Shown: positions 26,452 through 35,096 of the stretch, in pieces
How positions within the stretch are numbered: the first letter of the stretch is position 1
Layout: the number at the start of each line of letters is the position of its first letter
Assembly: GCF_017161445.1 (NCBI RefSeq)
Contig: NZ_CP071060.1
Coordinates: 806,001-870,000 of the forward strand
Source: Niveibacterium microcysteis
GTDB lineage: Bacteria; Pseudomonadota; Gammaproteobacteria; Burkholderiales; Rhodocyclaceae
Reading direction: 5' to 3'
Length of the DNA stretch: 64,000 nucleotides
Notes under the pieces: model-generated
Database searches by the model: none
Seen by the model: only the letters and a program-made list of their open reading frames with translations
What the model was told of the DNA's origin: nothing
Program-made: the position numbers and the translations under genes

Positions 26452-27480
26452 ATGAACCCGACTACCACGCCCATTCCCGTCACCTTGCTTACCGGCTTTC
26501 TCGGCGCGGGCAAGACGACACTGCTCAACCGCTTGCTCGCGGCACCGCACGGACAACGCATTGCAGTGGTGGAGAACGAGTTCGGCGCCGAAAGTATCGA
26601 CGGCGATCTGGTCGGCCCTGGCGCCAGCACCATCGTGGAGCTGTCGAACGGTTGCATCTGCTGCAGCGTGCAGGGGGAGTTGGCCGCCGCGCTGGTCGAC
26701 CTGGCGGAGCGGCGTGACATGGGGCTGATCGCGTTCGACCGGCTCGTCATCGAAACCACTGGCCTGGCCGACCCGGGCCCAGTGATCCAGAGCTTCTTCT
26801 GGGACGAGACCTTGCGCGATCGCTACGCGCTGGACGGCGTCATCACGCTGGTCGACGCCTGCCATGCGCTATCGCAGCTGGAGCGTGAGCGCGTTGCCAG
26901 TGCCCAGGTGGCCTACGCCGATCGCCTGCTGGTGACCAAGGCCGACTGCGCGGATGCGGCAGCGCCCAGCACACTGCTCCCGATCCTGCGCAACATCAAC
27001 GCGCGCGCCCCGTTGCTGCGTGCGGGCACTGCCGACGAGGAGTGGCGCGATCTGCTGAACATCGGCGGATTCTCACTCGACGAGCGTGGTCTGCCGCCGC
27101 GCAAGCCGGTGCATCGTTTCGTGCGCAGTGCCGCCAGTGCCGAGGGCATCCAGGCGCCGCGTCACGATGCCGCGATCGGCTCGGTGGTGCTGGAAGCCGA
27201 CGGCGAACTCGATCTGGACGCCGTGTCGGGCTTCGTTGAATCGCTGATCGAAACGCATGCCAACGATCTGCTGCGCTACAAGGGCATCCTGTCGATTGCA
27301 GGCGAGGCACGCCGGCTGATCTTCCAGGGCGTGCATCGCATTGCTGGCTTCGACTACGGTCGCGAATGGGCGCATGGCGAGCAGCGCGACAACCGCATCG
27401 TTCTGATCGGGCGCGACCTGCCTTTCGCCGCACTGCAGGCGCGTTTCGCCGCACTCTCGCTCGAGCGCTGCGAAGCCTGA
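26452..27480 (+). CDS. COG0523/G3E family GTPase, YjiA-like metallochaperone
   Basis: A 342-residue G3E GTPase. Walker A GFLGAGKTT is at residues 15-23, the metal-binding GCICC at 67-71, the Walker B-like segment ETTGLADPGP, and TKAD replaces NKxD as the base-specificity motif. The C-terminal CobW_C domain (IGSVVLEADGELDLDAVSGFVE, LLRYKGILSIAGEARRLIFQGVHRIAGFDYGREW) is complete. AAAGG precedes the ATG. Placement behind cstA and yjiX matches E. coli yjiYXA. Members bind Zn, Co or Ni; the metal and client protein are unknown. Confidence 0.93.
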   Translation: MNPTTTPIPVTLLTGFLGAGKTTLLNRLLAAPHGQRIAVVENEFGAESIDGDLVGPGASTIVELSNGCICCSVQGELAAALVDLAERRDMGLIAFDRLVIETTGLADPGPVIQSFFWDETLRDRYALDGVITLVDACHALSQLERERVASAQVAYADRLLVTKADCADAAAPSTLLPILRNINARAPLLRAGTADEEWRDLLNIGGFSLDERGLPPRKPVHRFVRSAASAEGIQAPRHDAAIGSVVLEADGELDLDAVSGFVESLIETHANDLLRYKGILSIAGEARRLIFQGVHRIAGFDYGREWAHGEQRDNRIVLIGRDLPFAALQARFAALSLERCEA

Positions 27481-27493
27481 TCACGCGGCTGGT

Positions 27494-28366
27494 TCAGGGG
27501 CAGGCGTAGCGGTAGCTGTCGTCGAGCTGTTGCGCGAGTACCAGGGTGCGGATCTGCGCCTGTTGTGCCGCGGCACACAGGGCGGTGCGCGCGCCATTGG
27601 TGTTCTGCTGATAGCGCGACGCGTACTCTGCGTTGAACACCGGCTTGCCGAGTGCAATGAAGCTCGCGTACGCGCTGCATTCATTGAGCGCGAAGCACTC
27701 TTCGTTGATCGCGAAGTCGAAGTCGCCCTGCAAATCCGGCAGCTGCTCCAGATCGTTCTTCAGTGCGATGGCGAGCTTTCTGGCGTGCGCCTGCGCCGCC
27801 AGCCAGCGGTTGTAGTCCAGCTGCGTCGCGGCACTCAGCGGAAAGCCGCTCGTGTTGGCGTAGCCGTCCACGTTGTCCGACTCCACGCCGTCGCATCGTT
27901 TGCTGACGGCCAGATCCAGGCGCGCCGCCATGAGGCTGCGCACGCTCGCCGAACGCGTGTCGAGCCAGCGTTCGCCCGCCCAGCCGGCCAGCGCGGCACC
28001 CAGGTCGGCCGCCGCGAAGCCGCCGTAATCCGGCCGCCAGTCTTCGCCGCTCCCCGCCGAGAAGTAGCACACCACCTTGCGGTTCTGCGCATGCAAGGCG
28101 TCGATCGTGGTTTGCGGGGTGTCGAACAGGTCGACGTCGTAGACGCTGGCAACGTAGCTGGTATTCAGGCTGCCGTTGAGCTGCCATTGCCAGGTGTCGC
28201 TCAGTGCAGGCACCCAACGTCCACTTACAGGCGGGGCGGGGTCCGGTTGTGACGGCGCCGGCGCAGTGCTATCGCTGCCGCCGCCTCCACAGGCGCCGAG
28301 CGCCAGCAGCGCGAGCCCGATCAGGACGCTGGCGCCACGGCGAGTGCTCAGTTTGAATCCAGCCAT
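27494..28366 (-). CDS. GH114-like glycoside hydrolase lipoprotein
   Basis: A 290-residue lipoprotein (lipobox LGAC, C26, then a Gly/Ser/Pro linker to about residue 47) with a single GH114/TM1410-type domain: WQWQLNGSLNTSYVASVYDVDLFDT, VVCYFSAGSGEDWRPDYGGF, WLDTRSASVRSLMAARLDLAVSKRCDGVESDNVDGY and ALKNDLEQLPDLQGDFDFAINEECFALNEC. The D in ESDNVD and E in NEECF are the likely catalytic or substrate residues. Characterised GH114 members cleave alpha-1,4-galactosaminogalactan, so an exopolysaccharide target is plausible. It lies 12 bp after the aldo-keto reductase gene, same strand. Confidence 0.88.
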   Translation of the reverse strand: MAGFKLSTRRGASVLIGLALLALGACGGGGSDSTAPAPSQPDPAPPVSGRWVPALSDTWQWQLNGSLNTSYVASVYDVDLFDTPQTTIDALHAQNRKVVCYFSAGSGEDWRPDYGGFAAADLGAALAGWAGERWLDTRSASVRSLMAARLDLAVSKRCDGVESDNVDGYANTSGFPLSAATQLDYNRWLAAQAHARKLAIALKNDLEQLPDLQGDFDFAINEECFALNECSAYASFIALGKPVFNAEYASRYQQNTNGARTALCAAAQQAQIRTLVLAQQLDDSYRYACP

Positions 28367-28378
28367 GCGGCGCCTGGC

Positions 28379-29344
28379 TCAGATGCTTGGGAAAAGCGCA
28401 TCGAGCTGTTGCAGCGTGTCGGCATCGAGCTTGGGCAAGACGACGAGCGCGCCAAGGTTGTCCTGCAACTGGGCGACGGATGAGGCGCCCGTGATCACGC
28501 TCGATACGCGCGGGTTCGCACTGCACCATGCAATCGCCAGTTGTGCCGGGGTGCAGCTCAACTTGCTCGCAAAGCCCACGAAGCGATCGACGATGGCGTT
28601 CTTGGCGGGGTCGGTCAGCGCATCGCGCAGCCAAGCCATGGATTCCAGCGCGCCGCGGCTGCCGGCCGGCACACCGTTGCGGTACTTGCCGGTCAGGAGC
28701 CCGGAGGCGAGCGGGCTCCATGTCGTCAGACCGAGGCCGATGTCGTCGTACAGGCGTGCGTATTCCTTCTCGACGCGCGCGCGGTGGAACAGGTTGTATT
28801 GCGGTTGCTCCACCACCGGCTTGTGCAGATGGTGGCGTTCGGCAATCTCCCACGCGGCGCGGATCTCGTCAGCGGCCCACTCCGAGGTGCCCCAGTACAG
28901 CGCTTTGCCCTGCTCAACCATGTCGTGCATCGCCCACACCGTCTCTTCGATCGGCGTGTTCGGATCGGGGCGGTGGCAGTACGCGAGGTCGACATAGTCG
29001 AGCCCGAAGCGCTGCAGCGATCCGTCGATTGCCTGGCGCAGGTATTTGCGGTTGAGCGTGTTGCGCTGGTTCGGCCCCTCCGACAAACCCCAGTAGAACT
29101 TGGTCGACACCACGTACTTCACGCGCGACCAGCCCAGCTCGCGCAGGGCGGCGCCCATGATCGTTTCTGACTGCCCGCCGGCGTAGGCCTCAGCGTTATC
29201 GAAGAAGTTCACCCCATGGTCGAAGGCCGCGGCCATCAGTTCGCGGGCGGCGCGTGTGTCGACCTGGTTGTGATAGGTCACCCAGGAGCCGAGCGAGAGC
29301 TGGCTCACTTGCAGGCCGGAGCGGCCGAGACGACGGTATTCCAT
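28379..29344 (-). CDS. Aldo/keto reductase, potassium-channel beta-subunit-like (AKR6) type
   Basis: A 321-residue NADPH-dependent TIM-barrel reductase. [24 protein letters not shown] is the typical AKR6 start, with D/Y/K/H catalytic set in [23 protein letters not shown] and [11 protein letters not shown], and the cofactor region [24 protein letters not shown]-like sequences precede ATG 29344. Physiological substrate is unknown; bacterial relatives reduce methylglyoxal or L-glyceraldehyde-3-phosphate. It is the first gene of a pair with the GH114 lipoprotein, divergent from the thioredoxin-like gene. Confidence 0.93.
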   Translation of the reverse strand: MEYRRLGRSGLQVSQLSLGSWVTYHNQVDTRAARELMAAAFDHGVNFFDNAEAYAGGQSETIMGAALRELGWSRVKYVVSTKFYWGLSEGPNQRNTLNRKYLRQAIDGSLQRFGLDYVDLAYCHRPDPNTPIEETVWAMHDMVEQGKALYWGTSEWAADEIRAAWEIAERHHLHKPVVEQPQYNLFHRARVEKEYARLYDDIGLGLTTWSPLASGLLTGKYRNGVPAGSRGALESMAWLRDALTDPAKNAIVDRFVGFASKLSCTPAQLAIAWCSANPRVSSVITGASSVAQLQDNLGALVVLPKLDADTLQQLDALFPSI

Positions 29345-29399
29345 TTCCTGCTCTCCTTGCGGATACCCTGCGGTGCTAGATTGGCGCTTTGCAGCCGAT

Positions 29400-29882
29400 A
29401 TGAAGCAAGCCGACATGCTACGCGCCTCACGCCTCGCCCTGAATCTGTTCATCCTTTTGGCCTGCCTCGGCCCATCAGCCCGGGCGGCTGACACGATGCC
29501 CTACGACGAAGCCGCCAATGCGCGAGCGGATATTGCCGCCGCGCTCAAGCAGGCCAAGCAGCAGAAGAAGCATGTCTTGCTGGTATTCGGCGCCAATTGG
29601 TGCAAGGACTGCCGCGAGCTCGCGCGCAAGATGGGCGAGGGCTCACTCGCCCAGCATGTCTCCCGGCAGTACGTCGTCACCAAGGTCGATATTGGCAATT
29701 GGGACCGCAATCAGGATGTGGCCGCTGACTATGGCAACCCGAGCAAGAAGGGCATCCCCGCGGTTGCGGTGCTCGATGCGAAAGGAAAGCTGCGCCATGC
29801 GACCTCGGCCGGCGAGCTGGCGTCTGCCCGCGACATGGGCGACGCGGAACTGATGGCGGTGTTCGCGCAGCTCGCAAAGTAG
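29400..29882 (+). CDS. Exported thioredoxin-like protein
   Basis: A 160-residue protein with an N-terminal signal peptide ending near ARAAD, then a thioredoxin fold: [21 protein letters not shown] carries a WCKDC active site and [20 protein letters not shown] holds the cis-proline. It resembles the DsbD C-terminal domain group (Thioredoxin_7), which acts in periplasmic disulphide reduction. ATG 29400 is used; ATG 29415 ([10 protein letters not shown]) is equally plausible and gives a cleaner signal. Its divergent neighbour is the aldo-keto reductase. Confidence 0.88.
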   Translation: MKQADMLRASRLALNLFILLACLGPSARAADTMPYDEAANARADIAAALKQAKQQKKHVLLVFGANWCKDCRELARKMGEGSLAQHVSRQYVVTKVDIGNWDRNQDVAADYGNPSKKGIPAVAVLDAKGKLRHATSAGELASARDMGDAELMAVFAQLAK

Positions 29883-29901
29883 GCCGGCTGGGGCAGGCCT
29901 G

Positions 29902-31323
29902 CTACTCGGCAGCGTAGAGCCGTGTCAGCAGGGCCTCCAGCGCCGCATCGCCGGCGTCGGCGTTCGGGTGGTTGATCAGCCACGCGAATGCGATCCAGCG
30001 CCCGCGCGCATCCAGCAGATAACCGGCGGCGCTTTTTACGCCGTCCAGCGTTCCGGTCTTCACGTAGCCGCGTCCGGCCACCGCGGTGCCTGGCAGGCGT
30101 TTCTTCATCGTGCCATCGATGCCGATGATTGGCTGCGCGGCCATGAATTCAGGCATGCGCGGGCTCATCCAGGCCGCGCGCAGCAGCGTGCCGAGCTGGG
30201 CTGCGGTGCTGCGCTCCTGGCGCGAGAGCCCGGAGCCGTTTTCGATCACCCACTGCTGCGGATCCAGACCGCGCGTGGGCATCCATGCGCGCAGGCGCGT
30301 CGCTGCCGCCTCGGGTGTTGCGGGCGCAGCGCCATCCAGCAGCGCGAGGCTCAGAAAGATCTGTCTTGCCATCAGGTTGTTGGAGTACTTGTCCGTCTCA
30401 CGCAGCGCATCGGCCAGCGGCGGTGACTGCCAGCTCGTCAGCAGGCTTGCGTCGGCCGGGGTGGTGGCGCTGCGCACATGGCCGGTGAAGCGGCCGCCCA
30501 GCTCCTGCCAGATCGCGCGGATCACGCCATTGGCCATCAGCACCGGATCGGGCGCAGCAAGGTTGAGCATCTTCTCGCCACATGCAGTGGGGAAGCGGCC
30601 GGGCAGGCGCACATTCACCGATTCGCCCTTGGCGGTGATTTCCGGCGCGACCAGATCGCGCCAGCTGGGGCAGCCGTCGCCCGCTTGTGCGCGCAGACTG
30701 TTCTCGACTTGCAGGCCGGCAAACGGCAGCGTTGGCACAGCGTCCACGCCACCGTCCGCACGCGGGCTGATCCGCAGCGTGATCGCGTTGAAGTTCACCG
30801 CCAGCGCGTCGGGCGCCGCGTTGTAGGCGCGCACCGCGCGGCCATCGAAGGCCGCCGGGTCGTGCGGTGGCAGCGCGAACAGACTGCGGTCGAGCAGGAT
30901 GTCGCCGTGGATTTCGCGTACGCCACGGCTGCGCACATCGCGCAGCAGGCCGCCCAGCCGATCCCAGGTCAGGAAGGGGTCGCCGCCGCCGCGCAGGATC
31001 AAGTCACCCTCGAGGACCCCGGCGCTCAGCGTGCCGCGCGTGAGCACATCCGTCTTCCAGGTCCACGCCGGCCCCAGCAGTTCGAGCGACGCGAGGCTGG
31101 TCAGCAGCTTCATCACGGACGCGGGGTTGCGTGGCGTATCGCTGCGGTGCGCCCACAGCGGCTTTCCGCCGTCCGGTGCGCCAACCCATAGCGACACCGC
31201 GGACTCTGGAATGTTGCCGGCGCGCAGCGCGCGTGTAACGTCGTCCGGCAGTGCGGCGCGGGCGGGTTGGCCCAGCAGGCCGATGAGGGCGATTGCGAGG
31301 CTAATGTGTATCAGGCTCTTCAT
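29902..31323 (-). CDS. dacB: D-alanyl-D-alanine carboxypeptidase/endopeptidase, PBP4 class
   Basis: A 473-residue periplasmic serine hydrolase that trims and cleaves peptidoglycan cross-links. Signal peptide residues 1-23 (ARA). Catalytic SxxK is S69-V-M-K72, SxN is in DKYSNNLMARQ, and the KTG box is VKTGTLDGVKSAAGY. The large insert between SxxK and SxN typical of class C PBP4 is present. It converges with the thioredoxin-like gene. The start at 31323 gives the complete signal peptide; nothing in the neighbourhood suggests an operon. Confidence 0.94.
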   Translation of the reverse strand: MKSLIHISLAIALIGLLGQPARAALPDDVTRALRAGNIPESAVSLWVGAPDGGKPLWAHRSDTPRNPASVMKLLTSLASLELLGPAWTWKTDVLTRGTLSAGVLEGDLILRGGGDPFLTWDRLGGLLRDVRSRGVREIHGDILLDRSLFALPPHDPAAFDGRAVRAYNAAPDALAVNFNAITLRISPRADGGVDAVPTLPFAGLQVENSLRAQAGDGCPSWRDLVAPEITAKGESVNVRLPGRFPTACGEKMLNLAAPDPVLMANGVIRAIWQELGGRFTGHVRSATTPADASLLTSWQSPPLADALRETDKYSNNLMARQIFLSLALLDGAAPATPEAAATRLRAWMPTRGLDPQQWVIENGSGLSRQERSTAAQLGTLLRAAWMSPRMPEFMAAQPIIGIDGTMKKRLPGTAVAGRGYVKTGTLDGVKSAAGYLLDARGRWIAFAWLINHPNADAGDAALEALLTRLYAAE

Positions 31324-31484
31324 GCGACATACCGTACCACGGCGCTTACAAAGCGTTGCAATGCCTCACGCCCGCGAAACGCCTGTCGGGCGGTGCTCGG
31401 GCACGATGCAGTCACGCGATGACGACCGGGTAGGCGGTGTCAGCGAAACGGCAACAAATCCGCGCACTGCGCAAGGAGACTCGA

Positions 31485-32069
31485 ATGAACACGACGCTTC
31501 GCCTGTTGGCCGTGCTGCTCGCCGGCCTCCCTGCCGCCGCTGCGATGGCGGCCGACACGACGGCGGTGGACCGCAACGTCAAACAGCAAGAACGTATCGA
31601 ACAAGGCCTGCAGAGTGGCTCGCTGAACACCCGCGAGGCTGCGCGCCTTGAGAAGCAGCAATCGAAGATCGAGCAGATGGAGGCGCATGCCTCGCGCGAT
31701 GGTCAGGTCAGCAGCAAGGAAGCGGCACGCATCAAGCAGGCGCAGAACGCCGAGAGCGAGTTGATCCGTAGCGAAAAGCACGATGCGCAACGTGGCAATC
31801 CGAATTCGGTATCGAGCCAACGCATGCAGGCCGATGTCTCGCGGGACATCAATCAACAGACGCGGATCCGCAACGGCCTGGCCGACGGCAGCCTGACGAC
31901 CCATGAAGCGGGCCGCATGGAGCGCCAACAGGCATCGGGCGATCGCAAGCTGGCGCGCGCTGGCAGCGATGGTTACGTTGGTGCAGGTGAGCAGCGCCGC
32001 GTGGTGAGTACGGATAACCGCCAGTCGCGTCACATCTGGCGCCAGCGCCACGACGCGCAACACAACTGA
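31485..32069 (+). CDS. Exported helical repeat protein with internal duplication
   Basis: A 194-residue protein, start ATG 31485 preceded by AGGAGACTCGA. Residues 1-22 are a signal peptide (MAAD end). The rest is charged, helical and Gln/Arg-rich with no cysteine. Two copies of a unit can be read: NVKQQERIEQGLQSGSLNTREAARLEKQ and DINQQTRIRNGLADGSLTTHEAGRMERQ, each followed by a weaker second half (DGQVSSKEAARIKQ; DGYVGAGEQRR). The G-S-L-T-x-x-E-A pattern repeats roughly every 30-35 residues. Function unknown; similar secreted helical proteins occur in other betaproteobacteria. Confidence 0.78.
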   Translation: MNTTLRLLAVLLAGLPAAAAMAADTTAVDRNVKQQERIEQGLQSGSLNTREAARLEKQQSKIEQMEAHASRDGQVSSKEAARIKQAQNAESELIRSEKHDAQRGNPNSVSSQRMQADVSRDINQQTRIRNGLADGSLTTHEAGRMERQQASGDRKLARAGSDGYVGAGEQRRVVSTDNRQSRHIWRQRHDAQHN

Positions 32070-32174
32070 ATCGGGGCCGTCGTTCCCGGGGCTGAGGGCT
32101 GCGCGGTCCTTGTCGGGTGCCGCGTGGTGCTCAGCCCAAAACGACACTCAGGTGCATCTCCAATCCCTTATGGG

Positions 32175-32217
32175 GGGTGAGGGTTTCGCTCCTCACCCGA
32201 TCCCCCCAACCTTTTTC
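32175..32217 (+). terminator. Possible terminator after the repeat protein gene
   Basis: GGGTGAGG / CCTCACCC, 8-bp stem and 8-base loop (32175-32198), followed 14 bases later by CCTTTTTC. It overlaps the end of the convergent NnrS gene. The distance to the T-run lowers confidence. Confidence 0.45.
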
Positions 32218-33415
32218 ACCCCGGACGTCCGTCCACACGCGGGTTAATCAGGATTGGCGCATACCTGATCAGGTACAGCGCGAAAGCACCGCTCCAGCAC
32301 AGCATTGCAAGGCCCAGCACCGCGCTCATTGCGCCGGGTAGCACCAGCGGCCCGATCACGCGAATCAAGGCGCCGCCGTGCAGCAGCGCATAGGCGGCCG
32401 TCTCGCTGCGGCCGGCGAGCAGCAGGCGGCCGGTGTGGCCGAGTGCGGTGCGCGTGATCATGCCGAGGATCAGCGCGCTCATCGCGCCAAAGCCGAAGGC
32501 ATGCCATGCGGGCGATTGCGGAATCCAGCCGAGGGCCGCGACGGCGAGCAGTGTCAGGCCAACCGGCAGCCACAGGTGCCCGAGGTGCAGCACCCACAGC
32601 AGAGGCGTCTTGCGCGTGGCCCACGGGTTCCAGCCCCAAGTGCGTATCGCCTGCAAGGCCGCTGCGAGCAGCGCGACGATAGCGGTCAGCGCGGCGTTGG
32701 CGCCTCCCACCGACAGCGCCAACGCGCAGCCGGTAAAGCCGATCGCGCAGGCGTTGATCTGGTCGTTCTGGAATTGCCGCACCCCTTTCAACGCGTTCGC
32801 GGTGAAGCTCGGCACGATGCGCCCGGCGATGATCGTGACCAGCATCATCACCAGCGCAAGCGCTGCGTGCATTACGGTCAATGGATCTGCGGCGATCAGG
32901 CCATGCACGCTGGCGTGGAACAGCCCGTTTGCCACCGTGAGCGCGAGCAGCAGCGCGACGGTGAAATAATTCCGCTGGCTCTTTGCGCGCCACAAGACTC
33001 GACCAAGCGACACCGCGGCGAGCGGCAGGAAGGCCAGGTCCAGAACGGCGGCCAGTAGCGGCGGGGCCGCGTAGATGCCGATGCGGCCAAGCAGCCAGAC
33101 CGCGGCGAGGGCTGCGAGCGGGGCGCCCTTCGCCGTCGGCAGGCTGGTCCAGTTCTGCGCTGCGGTTAAGAGAAAACCGACGATCACGGCAACCGCGAAA
33201 CCGAAGACCATTTCGTGCGCATGCCAGAAAAGACCGGGCATCCACGGCGGCGCGGGCAGCAGGCCGTGAAACTGCGCCAGCCAGAGCGGTACCGCCAAGG
33301 TGGCGAATAGCGCCGCAAGCAGATAGAAGGGGCGGAAGCCCAGGGCGAACAAGGCAAAACCCTTGGGCGGTGTTTTGGGGCGGACGGTGGGTTCGTCCAG
33401 TCGGATCAAGGCCAT
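32216..33415 (-). CDS. NnrS family haem/copper membrane protein
   Basis: A 399-residue integral membrane protein with about 12 helices. Signature segments are FALFALGFRPFYLLAALFATLAVPLWL, WHAHEMVFGFAVAVIVGFLLTAAQNWT and MITRTALGHTGR, including histidines of the WHAHEM block, which bind haem/copper in NnrS. The family protects against nitric oxide under anaerobic, denitrifying conditions. ATG 33415 (MALIRLDEP) is chosen because the upstream open frame lacks support. No NO-regulator site was identified. It lies downstream of the metacaspase on the same strand but with a hairpin between. Confidence 0.94.
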   Translation of the reverse strand: MALIRLDEPTVRPKTPPKGFALFALGFRPFYLLAALFATLAVPLWLAQFHGLLPAPPWMPGLFWHAHEMVFGFAVAVIVGFLLTAAQNWTSLPTAKGAPLAALAAVWLLGRIGIYAAPPLLAAVLDLAFLPLAAVSLGRVLWRAKSQRNYFTVALLLALTVANGLFHASVHGLIAADPLTVMHAALALVMMLVTIIAGRIVPSFTANALKGVRQFQNDQINACAIGFTGCALALSVGGANAALTAIVALLAAALQAIRTWGWNPWATRKTPLLWVLHLGHLWLPVGLTLLAVAALGWIPQSPAWHAFGFGAMSALILGMITRTALGHTGRLLLAGRSETAAYALLHGGALIRVIGPLVLPGAMSAVLGLAMLCWSGAFALYLIRYAPILINPRVDGRPG

Positions 33416-33490
33416 TTTTGTGTGCTCTGTTTTGGGGGAGATGCGAGCTTGATCCGGCGCGGGTGCCGGCGCCTTGCCTGCCATCAAGCG

Positions 33491-33517
33491 ACGGGGCGCG
33501 CCGAAGCGCGCCCCCGT
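33491..33517 (-). terminator. GC-rich hairpin between the metacaspase and NnrS genes
   Basis: ACGGGGCGCGC with CGAA loop and GCGCGCCCCCGT: about 11 paired bases with one extra C. No T-run follows on the minus strand, so it may be a weak or factor-dependent terminator. Confidence 0.4.
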
Positions 33518-33539
33518 TCGTTTGCCTGCCGAGCTGCGC

Positions 33540-34373
33540 TCAGGTGCCGAGTTGGCGCGTTTTGGTGGCGCGGTCGGAGTTGAGTTCCGGTACCTGGGTA
33601 TAGCGATTGGCCTTGAGATCGTCACGCACTTGCTTGAGCAGCTCGCTGCGCTTGATCTGGCCCTTGGCCGTCTTGATCCGCGCAGTCAGGTAGTAGGTGA
33701 ACGCCCCGGCATAGGCTTTGCCGATCTTGGCGTCCGCGCTCGTCTGGCTCGACTTGCAGGCGGCCCACAGGATTGCGTGATCGATCCCCGCGTCATCGAG
33801 CCGCTTGCGTAGCCCAGGTGCGCTGCGCCCGGTCATGTTGTCGATCGCGATCGGCGTAGGCGGCGGCAGCCAGCGCGGCTTGCGTGTCGGGATCAGGTCA
33901 AGCGCCTTGAGTCCGGTGCCGCTGTGGCAGGTGTCGAAGAAACATTCGACCAGCACGGTCTTCGGCACCTTGGCGAAGAGTGCGCGCAGCTCATCGTCGA
34001 CGATCACGCGGTCACGGTCCCATTCGCCGTTCTTCTCAGCGAGGTCGTGCATGCAGAAGGCCTCGTCGGCGTTGTCGGCCTCGTCGTCATTGAGATCTGG
34101 CACCTGGGTGCCGTGCGACGAGATGCTGAAAACCAGGTGCGAGACCTTCCCGGCCACTGCCGCGTCGACCAGCTTGCCCAGCGCACCCATCACCTTGGCC
34201 TTGGTCGCTTGCGCATCCGTCAGCGTCTGGATGTTCTCGGCAGGAAATCCCAGGTACTTGACCAGCATGTCCTGCATGCTGGCGACGTCATTCACGCAGC
34301 CGTTGAGTTGCGCGCCGGGGTAGTTCTTGAATTGATTGATGCCGACACAGAGTGCACGTTTGGCGCCCGCCAT
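33540..34373 (-). CDS. Type I metacaspase-like caspase domain protein
   Basis: A 277-residue protein made of a single peptidase C14 (p20-like) domain: KRALCVGINQFKNYPGAQLNGCVNDVASM at the N-terminus, catalytic His87 in SISSHGTQVPD and catalytic Cys149 in VECFFDTCHSG. The acidic DLNDDEADNADEAFCMHD that would shape a Ca or basic P1 pocket is present. AAGGAG precedes ATG 34373. No repeat, TM, or effector domain is fused, unlike many bacterial metacaspases. Function in prokaryotes is largely unsettled; immunity and stress roles are known for some. It is preceded on the same strand by psiE, 146 bp upstream. Confidence 0.88.
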   Translation of the reverse strand: MAGAKRALCVGINQFKNYPGAQLNGCVNDVASMQDMLVKYLGFPAENIQTLTDAQATKAKVMGALGKLVDAAVAGKVSHLVFSISSHGTQVPDLNDDEADNADEAFCMHDLAEKNGEWDRDRVIVDDELRALFAKVPKTVLVECFFDTCHSGTGLKALDLIPTRKPRWLPPPTPIAIDNMTGRSAPGLRKRLDDAGIDHAILWAACKSSQTSADAKIGKAYAGAFTYYLTARIKTAKGQIKRSELLKQVRDDLKANRYTQVPELNSDRATKTRQLGT

Positions 34374-34519
34374 GGGAAGCTCCTTGCTGGTTCGGGGATG
34401 CAGAGGGAAGGAATGCGCGCTGCGCATTCCATTCGTATAGCCCTGCAAGGGCCGCAGCGCAAGGCTTACCGCGTGACGGGGAGCGAACTACCGCATGCAC
34501 GGGGGGCGTTGAGCGGGAG

Positions 34520-34966
34520 TCATTCCCTTACATAGGGTTTCTTGGCCGGGGTGTCGCGGTCTTCGTTGTACGGGAAGCGCACATGGCCATAGCGGATCAC
34601 CAGCACGCCGATCGCAAGCAGCAGGATCGCGCCCGAGATGGCCAGCATGCGCCATTCGGTGAGCTCCTTGAGGTCGAGGATCAGGTAGCGGGCGAGGGCC
34701 ACCATGCCGATGTAGAGCGGAAAGCGCACCGGCAGCTGCCCGCTCTTGAAGTACTGCGCGATCATCGTCAGCACTTCGAGGTAGAGGAACATCAACAGCA
34801 GATCGGTCAGTGTGACGCGGCTGTTGCGCCACATTGCGACGACTTCTTCACCCATCGCGATCGATGTCGCGACGCCGACCACCGCGAGGCCGAAGAACTC
34901 GACCCACTCGAGGCCGTACTTGAATGCCGCGCGGGCGCGGTGCAGCGGAGAACCTACTGGTGTCAT
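34520..34966 (-). CDS. psiE: PsiE family phosphate-starvation-inducible membrane protein
   Basis: A 148-residue membrane protein with four hydrophobic helices (FFGLAVVGVATSIAMG; LTDLLLMFLYLEVLTMIAQYF; PLYIGMVALARYLILDL; MLAISGAILLLAIGVLVI). The pattern DLLLMFLYLEVLTMIAQYF..G.LPVRFPLYIGMVALARYLI is the PsiE signature. PsiE of E. coli is in the Pho regulon and also CRP-controlled; function unknown. The start at 34966 is taken because the open frame upstream runs into noncoding G/C-rich sequence. No Pho box was found by eye. Confidence 0.9.
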   Translation of the reverse strand: MTPVGSPLHRARAAFKYGLEWVEFFGLAVVGVATSIAMGEEVVAMWRNSRVTLTDLLLMFLYLEVLTMIAQYFKSGQLPVRFPLYIGMVALARYLILDLKELTEWRMLAISGAILLLAIGVLVIRYGHVRFPYNEDRDTPAKKPYVRE

Positions 34967-35096
34967 GGTGAGCCGGGGGGAGGGGCCGCGCGGGGTGCGC
35001 GCCCCGACTATACCGCCCCCCGGCGGGGCGCGACACCCCGCGGTGCTGCGAGGCGCGAGCTTTGTTGCCAGCGCCCTCGCACCGTCGGCATCTGAA

